Assembly (NCBI GenBank): GCA_963580285.1
Contig: OY757019.1
Coordinates: forward strand, 63,818,587-63,882,586
Length of the DNA: 64,000 bases
Reading direction: 5' to 3'
DNA from: Lucinisca nassula
Lineage: Eukaryota; Mollusca; Bivalvia; Lucinida; Lucinidae
The notes beneath the pieces were generated by a model. It ran no database searches. It saw only the letters and a list, made by a program, of their open reading frames with translations, and was not told the origin of the DNA. Position 1 is the first letter of the stretch. Every line of letters begins with the position of its first letter. The translations under genes and the position numbers were made by a program. Of the stretch, positions 1 through 12,807 are shown in pieces.

Positions 1-215
1 CATCAAGGTCTAGTAGCTAGACTATGACATGCTATCTACGACAGACAGCCAGACAGTTGCTTTCATATCCTACGCAGAAATCTCTCTGCACGCCCAAAGG
101 ACATCAAGGCAACAGCATACAAGTCACTAATTAGACCTAAATTAGAATATGCTTCCACCGCCTGAGACCCCTACAAACAAACCAGTCCAGTTCAATCGCA
201 ATCTTCCGTTCACAT
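1..215 (+). pseudogene. LINE reverse-transcriptase C-terminal fragment
   Basis: From about 84 the plus strand reads RRNLSARPKDIKATAYKSL followed by IRPKLEYASTA, a stop codon, then DPY. This is the thumb-proximal region of non-LTR retrotransposon reverse transcriptases (the family phrase is FLRRNL...AYKSLVRPxLEYAxxxWDPY). The conserved Trp is TGA here, and a frameshift lies just upstream near 68-80. The fragment is cut by the window start, so its 5' extent is unknown. It is a dead 3' part of a LINE; the clade (CR1/Jockey-like) is only a guess. Confidence 0.75.
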
Positions 216-985
216 CCGCTATCTTACTGTGCATATGTATATTGGAAATGAAAATAGGGGGGTTGGTAAAACCTAGTATATCTTGAATTTCTCGAATCAA
301 GGTCTGCTTTAATTAAGGAAATTTAGTAATCCCGGATCGTATTGTTATTGACGAAGAGCTTTGTGTGAATGATCCATGTCCCTGTCGTGAGATAGATATG
401 AGCTTTATTTGTTTAACCGTCATTCATGAAGGCTTACAAAAGTATTTAGGCTGATGAAATAATTATATATATATATATATATATATATACCCGGAGCAGT
501 TTCGTTAAGTCGATTTTTTAGAAAAAAAAAAACTGTATTAAGTCGAACCGAATATCAAGTCGATTTTTTTGGTTCGACTTAATTTTCAAGGCTTCAGAGT
601 AACGTCTTCCGCACGGCTTTGGCCATTGAGGCACATATATGTGTTAAAAGGGCATATTTTCTGTAAAAGTACGCTTTTTAGTGGGAAAAAATCCGTCAAT
701 TAAAAAAATTCTGAGGACTTTTCTTAACTCCAGTATATATGTTCATATATATATTGTTGTCAAACTTGTTGTAATAAGTCGATTTTTTCTTTAAAGTGCC
801 ACATTTAATTTATTCTTCGATAAATATTCACAAATTTATACCAATTGATAGATTTCATCCTTTTTCTGAATCGGAGTGCAAAATATCAAAAATATCTATG
901 AAAGATCAATAATCTATATTTGTTTGAAGTTTCTGAATTCTATATATATCATATATACGCCACCATTTAAAGCGATTGCATTTTT
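216..985. other. AT-rich stretch without a gene
   Basis: No coding signal. It contains an (AT)n run at about 466-488 and several copies of the phrase AAGTCGATTTTT, with one inverted pair (TTAAGTCGAACC at 538-550 against GGTTCGACTTAA at 570-582). Nothing else is recognisable. Confidence 0.5.
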
Positions 986-2894
986 AGCTCACCTGAGCCG
1001 AAGGCTCATGTGAGGTATTAGTATACCACGAGCCGTCGTCCGTCGTCGTCCGTCGTCGTCGTCCACACTTTCAAAGAAGTATATCTCCGGAACCAGTGGG
1101 CCAATCTTGATCAAATTTCATGTGAAGCATTATTAGGTAGGGGGAAAGGCTGCATACTGTTTTCGGGCAGATCGGATTGGAACTCTGGTTGCCATGGCAA
1201 CAAATAGCTCCCATAGACTTAACATAGGAAAAAGTTTGTCATCACTCTAGCTCCGTCAATTTTTTTCTGATTGTCTTCATTCTTGCAGATAACGAGGACA
1301 GGCATGAAATCTCGATCAAGTTCGATTTTGGGCTGAATCGGATTTTTCACTCAGGAGTTACGTGCCCTTGAGCGTTAGGAAAAAGCTTGTCATCACTCTA
1401 GCTCCGTCAATTTTTTTATGATCGACTTCATTCTTGCAGATAACGAGGACAGGCACGAAATCTCGATCAAGTTCGATTTTGGGCTGAATCGGATTATTCA
1501 CTCAGGAGTTACGTGCCCTTTAGCATTGAAAAAATTGCCTATTGACTTAACATGGGGAGAATGTTGTCATCACCGTAGCTGCTTCAATTATTTTCAGATT
1601 GGCTTTATTCTTGCAGATAACAAGCACAGCCATGAAATCTCGGTCAAGTTCGATAACTGGCAGAATCGGATCATTCACTTAGGAGTTACCTGCCCTTGTG
1701 TGTTTTTGCATTAGGGTTAATGGGAATTTCAAAAATGTATATCTTAAAGACTACTTGGCCAGCTTTGATCAAATTTCATGTGTCGCATTATTGGGCAAGT
1801 GGAAAGGCTTCATTAGGTTTTCAGGCAGATCTGAGTGGAACTCTGGTTGCCATGGCAACATCTAGCTCCCATAGACTTCACATAGGAAAAAGCTTGTCAT
1901 CAATCTAGCTCCGTCAATTTTTTTCTGATCGACTTCATTCTTGCAGATAACCAGTACAGGCATAAAATCTCGGTCAAGTTCGATTTTGGGCCGAATCAGA
2001 TAATTCACTCAAGAGTTACGTCCCCTTGAGCGCCCGAAAAATTGCCTATCGACTTAACATGGGGAAAATGTTATCACTGTACCTAGTAACGAGGACAGGC
2101 ATAAAATCTCGGTTAAGTTTGATTTTGGGCAGAATCGGAATATTGACCTCGGAGTTACGTGACCTTGAGCGACAAAAAATTTGCCCATAGACTTAACATA
2201 GGGAAAATGTTGTGACTACGATAGCGACTTGAATTGTTTTCAGATCAGCTTCAAACTTGCAGGTAACGAGGACAGACATAAAATCACGGTTAAGTTCGAT
2301 TTTGGGCCGAATCGGATTATTTGCCTTGGAGTTACCTGCCCTTGAGCATGAAAAAATACGTTGTGACCACGATAGCAACTTTATTTTTATTCAGATCAGC
2401 TTCAAACTTGCAGGTAACGAGGACAGGCATAAAATCCCGGTTAAGTTTGATTTTGGGCCGAATCGGAATATTGACCTCGGAGTTACGTGACCTTGAGCGA
2501 CAAAAAATTTGCCCATAGACTTAACATAGGGAAAATGTTGTGATTACGATAGTGACTTGAATTTTTTTCAGATCAGCTTCAAACTTGCAGGTAACGAGGA
2601 CAGACATAAAAACTCGGTTAAGTTCGATTTTGGGCCGAACTGGAATATTTGCCTTGGAGTTACCTGCCCTTGAGCATAAAAAAAATACGTTGTGACCACG
2701 ATAGCAACTTTATTTTTATTCATATCAGCTTCAAACTTGCAGGTAACGAGGACAGGCATAAAATCTCGGTTAAGTTCGATTTTGGGCCGAATCGGAATAT
2801 TGACCTCAGAGTTACGTGACCTTGAGAGACAAAAAAATTTGCCCATAGACTTAACGTAGGGAAAATGTTGTGCCAGAAATAGCGACTTGAATTT
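986..2894 (+). mobile_element. Tandem-repeat element, AGCTCACCTGAGCC family, truncated
   Basis: It begins with a hairpin (AGCTCACCTGAGCCGAAGGCTCA), followed by a (GTC/GTCC)n tract at 1033-1065 and then tandem monomers. The phrase CTTGCAG(A/G)TAACGAGGACAGG recurs near 1282, 1433, 1610, 1940, 2256, 2407, 2584 and 2736. The spacing alternates between about 151 and 177 bp, so the real unit is a dimer of about 328 bp. The array stops where a second copy of the family starts at 2895. Short reading frames inside are products of the repeats, not genes. It resembles the tandem-repeat-bearing non-autonomous elements known from bivalves. Confidence 0.7.
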
Positions 2895-3482
2895 TTAGCT
2901 CACCTGAGCCAAAGGCTCCAGTGAGTCTGTCGTCTGTCGTCCGTCCATCCGTCGTCCACACTTTCAATGAAGCATATCTCAGAAGGCAGTCGACCTATCT
3001 TGTTTAAATTTTATGTGTAGCACCATTGGGCAAGGGAAAGGCTGCATTAGGTTTTGGAGCTAGTCTGGTTCATTTGTTCCTTCATTCTTCTTTCTCTCCA
3101 TATAGAGATAATAGACCAATGTTAAATTTTTAATCAAAGATTTCTCAGGAACTATAAAAGCTAGAAGCATCAAATTTGGTATTCAATAGAATAATGATGA
3201 CTTATTTTGTGTAAGAGACATTGGGCTTTCTCAGCTTATTTGTTCATCTGTTCTTTCATTCTTCTTTCTCTCCATTTTGACCAATGTTAAATTTTCGTCA
3301 AAGATTTCTCAGGAACTATAGAAGCTAGAAGTCTCAAACTTGGAATGCAATGCAATAATGATGACTTATATCCTGTAAGGGTCAATGGGCTGGATTCTAT
3401 TAGCAGATTTAGTAGTCAAGTCTGTGAATTGTTAAAACTTAAGTTCCTCAGGTGAGCGGTTTAGGCTCATTGAGCCTCTTGT
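2895..3482 (+). mobile_element. Tandem-repeat element, AGCTCACCTGAGCC family, short copy
   Basis: It starts with AGCTCACCTGAGCCAAAGGC and a (GTCC)n tract at 2926-2953. Two degenerate monomers follow, containing ATTTCTCAGGAACTATA..AAGCTAGAAG (about 3140-3180 and 3303-3333). It ends with CTCAGGTGAGC..GGCTCATTGAGCCTCTTG, an imperfect mirror of its start. Both ends are present, so this is the most compact complete member in the window and shows what the 3' end of the longer copies should look like. Confidence 0.65.
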
Positions 3483-6094
3483 ATGGTTTCCCGTTTCACT
3501 GCTTGGAACCAGTTAACATTCGAAAATCGACCTTAACACCGTACGAGATCACAAATTAAAACCCGGGACTTCGGGCGTTAAGACGTAGTAAAACTAGATC
3601 AGGCAACCTTCGCATTTTTAACGTTGCGTCCCGTAGTTTCACGATTCATTTTTCCAAAATCAACACAAGACCTGACTTGTGATATTTTGTATACTGCTCG
3701 ATGCTGTTTTGTAGAGTTGTTTACCCTCCTATCTGGCGATATTTTGCCTTGATCTGTTCTTGCAACTTGACAATATCAATAATATACATGTGGTCTTAAT
3801 GGCAAGGTAAAACAACAATTTCGCAATGAAATGAAATAAACAAACCGCCAGAATCTAGGTTCTTCCTTGCCTAAGTACTGTGGTCCAAGAGTATCTCAAG
3901 TAAGATTAAACTAAGGCATTTTGCCAGTCAAGCAAATAATCAACACCTGTAAAATGAATGACTAAAGAAAACCGCACCAAATTAAGATTTTGGGCGGGAC
4001 TTATAAGGGTGACTGACGAATATGTGCAGCGAAAAAGTGTTTATGCATCAATATTGCAAGTTATCTAAGAAAGCGAAATAACCCATTTACGATATTTTAA
4101 ACTTTCCAAAATGTCATCAATTCCTTTGTTAAGTTCTCAATAGGTCTATAATAACAACGACTAGTGCATAATCGAAGAAATTGTAGAACGGCCTATTTTT
4201 AGTGTGCATATATTTCGTGAACTAATGAGACGCAGAACGTTTTCCGGAGAGTGCCAAAATGCCAGCGTAACAAGTCTTGTTTATTATTCCAGGCGACGTT
4301 GACGTTCAAAACTTTTATCAAACGAAACGCTACATAATAAAGGTGAAAAATGGTACGATATGAAACCTAAGAAAGCGTAATTACAGATGGGCTGGAATTT
4401 TAGTTTATACTAATTTATTTTAGTTCGATTGCGAAGAAAGCTTTAAGCTTATTTAAATCGCTCTCGAACACTCATTCCAGATGTTATCTAGCGCGCGAGA
4501 TTTTGAACTTACCGTGATATCGACGGACACACCTTTTACCGTTTTACTTGAATCTATTAACTTTTGTTTTATTTTTGCATAACTGCAGGTCTATGTCAAT
4601 AATTGCATGTTTCTTGTTTGTTTGCTTTTTAATTTTATAATGTAACTTTATATAATTTTGGCCACACAGCAAGAGACCAACGGTTTTCTAACGGAAAACA
4701 ACGGAATACTGGTACAAAACTCCGTTTGTTAAATAAACTACATATATATATCTTTGTCAAACCGAAACCGAAACTATGCACACGCGCGTGCACGCATAAT
4801 AGTGCACGCACGCACACACACACGCTTATAGTTTTTTTTTCTAATACTGTGTCACTTACATTTGACCACACACACACACAAACACAACACAAACACACAC
4901 ACACCGAGCAAACACTAATGGTCTTACTCTTCATGTATAAAGAATATGTGAACCCCCAGGAGTTTTTCATTATCTGAGATGTGGATTTGTTCCTCCATAA
5001 CCACCAACTCGGAGGATTAGCCATTAGTGTATTTACTGTTTGTTTTGTGAAATAAACATAGCTTTGGTCTTTGAAACGTTGGTTTTCATACCGTTTTCAA
5101 GACACCAACTGGAAAAAATTTCCAGGTCAGTATTAAGGTTATGAGCCCATTTTAAACCGACGAGTTTATCAGAAGAAGAAAGATGTTAGTATTTGGCATT
5201 TTTCAAAAGAAAAAAATATTCTTAAACGCGCCCCGAGCCTTAGATTTGCTGAACGAAAGTAGAGGAAAATACTACATGGGCGAACTGAGACCTACCGTCT
5301 TCTAATTATTTCGATTGTTTTCCCGCGTGTTTTCAAGTAACGTCATCAATATAAGGCTTGCCAGCAAAGACAAGGCCATGTGCAAATTGCTACGTGCAAG
5401 GTCGTGAAATTTTAACATGGGTTAATTCAAAAGTATCTAGACGAACGTAATATGGTTTTATGTTGCTCAAATTCTCCGATAACATACAAAATGGTGAAGC
5501 AACATGACCAACAATATCACTCAGGTGCTAGATAAAATTTTGACCTTTTTTGTGCTTATAAAGTGTCAAAATTTTAGACATGTTGTACTTCGAATCACCT
5601 CAGTCATATAGGTTTACAAATTTGCAAACAACCAAGTTTTATCTTGTTTCATTTATGTATTTTCCCATTTATTGGTTGATTTTTAAATTAATTAATTTGT
5701 TTGTTTATTGATCTATTATTCGAAAGATGTAATAGCATGTAGGTAGTATTCGAATCAAAACTGATTATTGGTGACGTGTCAAAACTAAATCAACAACGAG
5801 AACAGAAGGAAAAAGTTCACGTGTAAACAAGCGAACAACTACAAAGAGAAACGCAAGCGCGCATACACATACACACACGCATGCACGCGTAGGGAAAACA
5901 AAAAAAAATGATTTTTGATTGTTGGTTTAACGGCCCTTTCAAGCATATTCCCTTTCAAGCCGATCGCTCATCAAAGGTGGGTGAAAATCGGAGAACCCGT
6001 AGAAAAATTAACTGACCATCCGTAAGCTGAACATGTCTCCCATATGTGTCCCGAGCGAGGCGCGAATCACCTCGGTGAGAGACCTAACGATTAA
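3483..6094. other. No gene recognised; unique-looking intergenic DNA
   Basis: No open frame here resembles a known family. The frames around 4635-5024 are driven by the CA microsatellite. At about 5925-6090 a stretch containing GGTTTAACGGCCCTTTCAAGC has the look of a SINE-type tail on the opposite strand, but I cannot define its ends. Confidence 0.5.
4795..4906. repeat. Interrupted (AC)n microsatellite
   Basis: Runs of CACACA interrupted by CGCACG, TTTTTTTT and CAAACACAA. They give artificial open frames on both strands (poly-HT on plus, poly-CV on minus). Confidence 0.85.
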
Positions 6095-6360
6095 GAGTAA
6101 AATAGAAGTGAAGGCAACGATCAGGAACCGATACAATTAACCCATAGCTCCTATCACTGACACCAAAGGGAAAGAAACACAAACATGAAATAACTAGACT
6201 CTAATGGAAACATCAATAGCGGAAAGCCAAAAGGACAGTCACTTTCCCACAAAATGGCCAATTGGCTATCCAAAATAAAATAATGTAAGCGATACACACA
6301 CACAAAAGACACACCATAACAAAAAATAAACCGCGACAGAAGAACCTCTTAACCATCAGA
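6095..6360 (-). mobile_element. 3' untranslated tail of a retroelement (third copy)
   Basis: The reverse complement matches the 3' part of the retroelement copies at 25565-26553 (minus) and 61801-62732 (plus). Shared landmarks are GATCAGGAACCGATACAATTAAC, ACACCAAAGGGAAAG, AAAGGACAGTCACTTTCCC and ACAAAATGGCCA. Only the noncoding 3' tail survives. It is more diverged than the other two copies, so older. Confidence 0.7.
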
Positions 6361-7624
6361 TCACGGAGGCCCATTTAAAACAAACATTGAACCTCGGTGA
6401 TTGAAGCCAAGTGAGAAGCATGTTACACAATTAGACATATCGTGTATCTTTTGCTAATATGTCTGCAACATAAGTAGAAAACTTGCTTATCAAACACTAA
6501 AACCTTCGGATTAAGACTTCCGTACAGAAGGAAGACGAATTTTCGGTGGACGCATGATAATGCAATCATTGAATTAACCGTAAAATGTATAACAGGCGTA
6601 TCTGCTCATAAACGTTTACATCCCTAAGTTTCCATACTGGACTGTTCCATCAGTAAAACTGGGAACGAACTTCTTTTGTTGCAAAAAGGGCTTTGAGGTA
6701 TGAAATTGATAAAGAACTGCAAACAGTGTAGATCCTGATGAGACAGCACATTATCAGCCTACAATGTTTGCAAAATTATTAATCATGTCTACGGGGTCGA
6801 AAGGGTTAATGAACTTTCCATAACCCAAAGCACATTGACGGAGGCTATCGGTATGCCGTATCCTTCAATATTTGAGAAATAATATCAACATTTCCGTGGG
6901 TTTTCGGCGCAGCCGTTATGCTATATTTTTCGTTATTCTATTGGCCAATAAAACCACATGTCCGGGGAGATGACTATTTCATTGGTCAATAATTTGCATA
7001 AGTTTAACAATTACGACAGTTTACCGAAATTTCCATTCAGGAGCACCATCTCAAAGGCAGCTAAAATTAATAAAATGTTCTGGATGAAATTAAGTTTATA
7101 GGTATATTTATTTGTTCTCTAAAATTGATGTATTTCGGTTTCGTATTTAAACTCTTCTTTGTAAACTGAATGACACGCGCAGATGAACTGTTTTCAAAGA
7201 ATAACCGGAGGGTCGCGTTCTGTAGCTTCTACTGGAATTTTCCTGCCTGCTTTTCTATAAACATTTTGTTCATGAAGAGTCCATTCAAGGGTAATGGTAC
7301 GAGGCTGAAATGTAACTGATTAACGGCGGTTCATCTGTATGTTCTGATTCGCTTCTTGCAGCAAAATAGGGTCAATATCTGGGTCCGAAAGAAAAACCAT
7401 CCCATGCTTATTAAACTATTCGGTCAAGTGTTATTAACCAAACATTTCGTGGCACGGGGAATACTAAAATTTCAATGTAAATGATGCGAATTCCTACCTA
7501 CATAATAGTTGGTAAACGTTCGTCGAATTATACCCTTACCAATGGGCGCCAGACGAATCGGCCCCTAACAACAAAAGTCCCAGACCAAAACGACCCCTGA
7601 CCGGATCAATCCCATCAGATGTAA
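6361..7624. other. No gene recognised; one old hairpin-repeat remnant
   Basis: Mostly featureless. At about 6725-6810 the phrase AGTGTAGATCCTGATGAGAC and the following TTTGCAAA..TAATCATG..TCTACGGGGTCGA resemble a degenerate relative of the hairpin repeat at 63770-63905. No coding potential is seen. Confidence 0.4.
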
Positions 7625-7885
7625 AATGTTAGATTTTTTTATTTATCCTAATTTTGGTATTTTTTTCTTTTTATCTCAATATAGTTCTATAGCAAATTAA
7701 TCTTCAAAGATTTCTCTGGTATCAAGAAGCTAGAAGCATGTTAATTCGAAGAATATACAATCATGATCAGCTGTACCTTGTAAAAGATAAGAGGCTGTCT
7801 AGATACTTTTGTTCATATTTTTTTCTTTCATTTTGGCAAGCTAGTGTCAGATGAGTGATCGTTGACCACGGGCTGCATCAGCAAA
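7625..7885 (+). repeat. 3' fragment of an AGCTCACCTGAGCC-family element
   Basis: It shares AAAGATTTCTCTGGTATCA..AAGCTAGAAGC and the terminal CAAGCTAGTGTCAGATGAGTGATCG with the 3' part of the element ending near 12800 (TAGTGTCAGGTGAGCGATCG). The hairpin and (GTCC)n head are absent. Confidence 0.65.
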
Positions 7886-8288
7886 TTCTGTTACTGCTGC
7901 AGTGAATAATTCCATATTTAGACAAGTATATCGTTAAGGACATGGTGTTTTAGAACACCATTTATTAGTTCAACGTTAAACTACGATAAATTTGTAACAT
8001 TGAAATATGTCCCAGTTACTTCAGTGGATGATGGGAGCATATAGTCCCTTCTATTTAATATACGCCGCCACTTTTTAAAGGTTCTTGTTCAAAATCGGTT
8101 AAATATATCAGAGTTTGAGGCACTTTGATCGAAGGGTAATAAGAAAGAAATCCAGTCAATCAATAAAAGTTGTTCGTAAGTAAGAGTGAGGACACTAAGG
8201 CTCGAAAAAACGTAATAAAATAATGATAATGATAACACAAATATGATAAAGCCATAGGCCATGGAAATAAGAAAAAAGTCCCATTTAA

Positions 8289-8372
<84 letters not shown>

Positions 8373-8689
8373 ATGTGTGTGTATGTGTGTGTTAACAGTT
8401 CTAAAATGCAGTTTTCGATTTAACTGACCCGTGTTACGTAGTTCTATACATATGCAAAGGAGGTCTGAACAAATATTCTGGAATAAAACCAGAGGTCTCT
8501 TGGTAAGTTGTCAAGGTTATAAAGTAGTTACATCACAAATGAAAAAAAAAATCAAAGAGGGGGCGGTTATTTGAAGCTAAGAAATCTAGCTAGACATACT
8601 CAGCGTGCATACACCCTTGACATGACGTCATATCAACGTTGTAGTCCCGTTTCAGTAGAAATTGCTTTGCTATGACCGATCACTGATCA
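7886..8689. other. No gene; contains a long CT microsatellite
   Basis: Nothing recognisable except the CT/GT microsatellite annotated separately. Confidence 0.5.
8291..8393. repeat. (CT)n(GT)n compound microsatellite
   Basis: About 36 CT units with one CCC interruption, running directly into GTGTGTAT repeats. Confidence 0.95.
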
Positions 8690-8880
8690 CCGAAGCTATA
8701 TTAGTCCCAACCGATCTCCTCAGTTGCTCGAGGTGCAAAAGAAAGGTGTCGACGTAGAAAGCCAAGTGGTTTACCAGCCTTAGAAGAAATTCAGGTATGT
8801 GTTGACCTCAACCTATGTTATCTGCAATGGTAACACCGAGATATTTAGCTGACTGAACTTCTTCCAAAAGTGGGAGGTTG
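8690..8880 (-). pseudogene. LINE reverse-transcriptase fragment
   Basis: The minus strand reads EEVQSAKYLGVTIADNIG, a stop, then GQHI, followed after a frameshift by GKPLGFLRRHLSFAPRAT. This is the linker just downstream of the palm domain in non-LTR reverse transcriptases (YLGVTI.D.L.W..HI...K..K.LGFLRRNL). It is interrupted by a stop where Trp is expected and by at least one frameshift. It is the same general class as the relics at 1-215 and 13012-14200, but not necessarily the same copy. Confidence 0.7.
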
Positions 8881-9154
8881 GGTCGGTGCAAAGGTGCCGT
8901 GTAGCTTTCAGTGCTGGGGCATTCTACTGTACTACTGCTTTGGCTTCAGTAGGACAATAGCCTGTTGTGCTTGCAGAAAGTGCGGGATGGAGGGCTGTTT
9001 TGCTACTTTATCCTACTCTATCCTAGCTTTCCTTCTTCTAATGCCCCATCTCTTTGGAGACGGCTTGAGCTGACGCCGGGTTGCTTGAGGACTCGGCCGT
9101 TGACACCCACCGACTGTTGCCAGTTACTGTCGGGGGTGGGAGCGGTCTCACTGA

Positions 9155-9398
9155 CATATTAAAAAATTTACCTCCAAAAAATGAAAATTTTCGACAAAAA
9201 ATTTGGAAATTCTGCTCAAAACGTAGACTGCGGGTACTCGTTAGAACCGCCTCAACGAGGCGGTTCTAACGAGTACCCATAATCTGTGTTTCTAAGCGAA
9301 AAATGAGCAAACTAATGTATACCCCTGTAAACCCCAGTTTTACTATATAAAAGTAGGGTTTAAGGGGGTCAAATTATAATGGCATGTTTTCGTGATGG
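9155..9398 (+). mobile_element. Palindromic MITE, 5' end missing
   Basis: The centre is a near-perfect hairpin made of ACTCGTTAGAACCGCCTC and its reverse complement (9236-9277). The right end, ATGGCATGTTTTCGTGATG, matches the right terminal repeat of the complete copy at 54576-54849. The left terminal repeat (ACGAAAACACGCCTAT) is missing. Conserved internal phrases are CCCCAGTTTTACTATATAAAAG and AAAAAATGAAAATTTT. Confidence 0.8.
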
Positions 9399-10264
9399 TA
9401 CTGGAAAAATTACGGTAATTGCTGATCTGTTTTTGAAAGTTGATTTTGTAAATCAAGTTTCTATGTCAACACTATACTGGATTGGGTTTCTGGACCGCCT
9501 CACCGCTTCCGCTTCTAGTAGGCCTACGCTGAATATAGTCCCAGAACAATCTTTGATACAACGAACGCGACTGGGTACAACGAACGCAGTTCAAAATGAT
9601 GACGCCACAAGGATGAAAATGATTCATTTCAGCCATATTCCTAATCTTCTTGGATTGTTATTTTGCATAGCTGCAGAAAAGTGGTATTACCCTTTACAGA
9701 TACAGTTGCAGAGAAATCTGTTCATGATAAACAAAAATAATCGCAAGTTACTGTCGTCGAGCGTGTTTTCATCAACCCCAGCATACTTCGGTCAATATTT
9801 TCTGACCGTTAAACAACTTTTGTGCAAATGCTTTTGTGATTTATACATAGTTGTGACTCTAGAGCCTCCACTGATGCATTTCTTTGAGCCCCAGATAGTG
9901 TCATTGTCCACCGAATTCGGAAATGGTTCAAAGCTTGATTTTTTGTTAGGATACACCTTACCACGGGTTACGATACACAATAACGCGGTTAATCAGCACA
10001 ATTTGAGAGCAACAAACACGGATTATAATCTTCAAAACTCTTAAATCCACCTGTTAAGTTCCGATAAATGATTCTGTTTTTAAATTCCAAACGGTCTATT
10101 TTGATTGTTTTATACTCTTTAATGCCTTTCTGATTCTCATTATGATTTCTGTACATATACATGACATTGTTTTTGATTTCAATAGGTAATCTTTGAATTA
10201 CGAAGTGCTCGCTTGTTCCCATAATCAGAAGTGTTGTTACTGGTGACACGTCAAATGACAGTCA
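9399..10264. other. Unrecognised stretch with a 221-codon open frame
   Basis: A plus-strand frame runs from 9379 to 10044, and its ATG lies in the right terminal repeat of the preceding MITE. The peptide has no motif I recognise and no obvious composition bias. I treat it as a chance frame. A 33-bp phrase with ACAACGAACGCGACTGGGTA near 9566 recurs inverted near 15350-15384. Confidence 0.35.
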
Positions 10265-10349
10265 TCATTACGAAAACACGCCTATTCAAATATATTGAGA
10301 ATTATACCACCAAAAAATGAAAACTTTCAGATGAAAAATTCTGGTATTT
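10265..10349 (+). mobile_element. MITE, left part (split copy)
   Basis: It begins CATTACGAAAACACGCCTAT, the left terminal repeat of the family, and continues through AAAAAATGAAAACTTTCAG. It is cut by the element at 10350-12800. The right part of the same MITE resumes at about 12808. Confidence 0.75.
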
Positions 10350-12800
10350 TTAGCTCACCTGAGCCGAAGGCTCACAAGGTGAGCTTATAGTATAGGCAGG
10401 CATCCGGCGTCCGTCCGTCGTCCGTCCGTCCGTCGTTCATACTTTTGAACTTGAATATCTCAGTGACCAGCCGGTCAATCTCGATCAAATTTTATGTGCA
10501 GCATGACTGGGTTGGGGGATTGACTGCATTGGGTTTTGGACCAGTTCTGATCAGAACTCTGGTTGCCATGGAAACAAAAAGGCTCCATAGACTTATAATG
10601 GGGAAAACGACGTCTCCACTTTTTCTCAGCCATTTCTGATCGGATCTTCATCAAACTTGCAGATAACCAGAAGAGTCATACAGTCTACGCCAAGTTCGAA
10701 TTTGGGCCGCACAGGTCAGACGGCTTTGGAGTTACCTGCCCTTGAGCATAAATATCAGTGAAAAATGGTGTCTCCACCTTTTCTCAGCCGTTTTTGATCT
10801 GGTCGTTTTATAACTTTGGGTAAACGAGGACAAGCATAGAATCTCAGACGAGTTTGAATTTGGCTTGAATTTGACTACCGGTTTTCCAGTTACATCCCCT
10901 GGAGCGTGAAAAATTTTCCCATAGACTTACAATGGGAAAACGACGTCTCCACTTTTTCTCGGCCATTTCTGATCCGATCTTCATCAAACTTGCAGATAAC
11001 CAGAAGAGTCATACAGTCTACGCTAAGTTCGAATTTGGGCCGCACAGATCAAATGGCTTTGGGGTTATCTGCCCTTGAGCATAAATATTAGTGAAAATGG
11101 TGTCTCCAGCTTTTCTCAGCCGTTTTTGATCTGGTCTTTTTGTTACTTTTGGCAAACGAGGACAAGCATAGTATCTCAGACGAGTTCGAATTTGGCTTGA
11201 ATCTGACTATCGGTTTTCCAGTTACTTCCCCTTGAGCGTGAAAAATTTTCCCATAGACTTACAATGGGAAAACGACGTCTCCACTTTTTCTCGGCCATTT
11301 CTGATCTGATCTTCATCAAACTTGCAGATAACCAGAAGAGTCATACAGTCTACGCCAAGTTCGAATTTGGGCCGCACAGGTCAAACGGCTTTGGAGTTAT
11401 CTGCCCTTGAGCATAAATATTAGTGAAAATGGTGTCTCCAGCTTTTCTCAGCCGTTTTTGATCTGGTCTTTTTGTAACTTTTGGCAAACGAGGACAAGCA
11501 TAGAATCTCAGATGAGTTCGAATTTGGCTTGAATCTGACGACTGGTTTTCCAGTTACATCCCCTTGAGCGTGAAAAATTTTCCCATAGACTTGCAATGGG
11601 AAACGACGTCTCAAACTTTTCTCGGCCATTTCTGATCTGATCTTCATCAAACTTGCAGATAACCAGAAGAGTCATACAGTCTACGCTAAGTTCGAATTTG
11701 GGCCGCACAGGTCAAACGGCTTTGGAGTTATCTGCCCTTGAGCATAAATATTAGTGAAAATGGTGTCTCCAGCTTTTCTCAGCCGTTTTTGATCTGGTCT
11801 TTTTGTAACTTTTGGCAAACGAAGACAAGCATAGAATCTCAGATGAGTGAATCTGACGACCGGTTTCCCAGTTACATCCCCTTGAGCGCTAAAAGTTTTC
11901 CCATAGACTTACAATGGGAAAACGATGTTTCCAACTTTTCTCGGCCATTTCTGATCCGATCTTCATCAAACTTGCAGATAACCAGGAGAGGCATACAGTC
12001 TATGTCGAGCTTGAATTCCGGCCACACAGGACAAACAACTTTGGAGTAACCTACCCTTTGCATTTACATTTCATTGAGCATTAATGCAGATAAGTAAATT
12101 TGCATGTAATATATCTCGGCAAGGAATGAAATTATTATGTAGATATTTGCTTAACAGGCAAAAGAGGACATGCAGATTTGTTCCACTTCACATCAACCTT
12201 GTCGGTTTCAGCCTTCCTTGTTTTTCCTTCTTTCATTCATTTTAGAGTCCCAGATAAGTAGAGTGTTTGTCAATTTTGAATTTTTCGTCAGAGATTTCTC
12301 AGAAACTATGCAAGCTAGAAACTTCAAACATGGTACAATTAATTGACAAGCTGTATCATGTAAGAGACAATGGACTATTTTACTCTTTTGTTCCTTTTCT
12401 GTTTACTATTTCTTTCTCTCCCTACATAGGCTTATATTAAATTTTCCTCAAAGATTTCTCTGTAACTATGAAAGCTAGAAGCCTATAAATTGGAATAATA
12501 AATAACCATAACTAGTTGTACTTTGTAAGAGACAATGGACTGACCAGGTCTATTTGTTCATTGTTTTATTAATAATTTCTTTCTTTCCATATAGTTCTGT
12601 AGTAAATTTTTTGTCAAAGATTTCTCTGGAATCATGATGGCTAGAAGCCTGTAAATTGGAAGAATATACAATCATGATCAGTTGTACCTTGTAAGAGACA
12701 AGAGAATGTCTTAGTAGTTTTGTTCATATTAAATTGATTTTTTCTTTCTTTTCAACAAGCTAGTGTCAGGTGAGCGATCGTTGCCCATGGGCTACTTGTT
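10350..12800 (+). mobile_element. Tandem-repeat element, AGCTCACCTGAGCC family, long copy
   Basis: The start hairpin is AGCTCACCTGAGCC..GGCTCACAAGGTGAGCT, followed by (GTCC)n at 10406-10435. Then come five copies of a unit of about 331 bp, itself made of two related halves. The phrase CTTCATCAAACTTGCAGATAACC starts near 10645, 10979, 11311, 11642 and 11961. The 3' part (about 12065-12760) is a second, shorter array containing GATTTCTC..AACTATG..AGCTAGAAGC, ending in CAGGTGAGCGATCGTTGCCCATGGGC. It lies inside a MITE, so it inserted after the MITE. Confidence 0.75.
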
Positions 12801-12807
12801 CAAATTT

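Noticed and set aside
4635..5024. Cys/Val-rich 129-codon protein
   Set aside because: It is a product of the CA microsatellite read in one frame.
9379..10044. A 221-codon gene
   Set aside because: Its start codon lies in a MITE terminal repeat, no family is recognisable, and there is no supporting homologue in the window.
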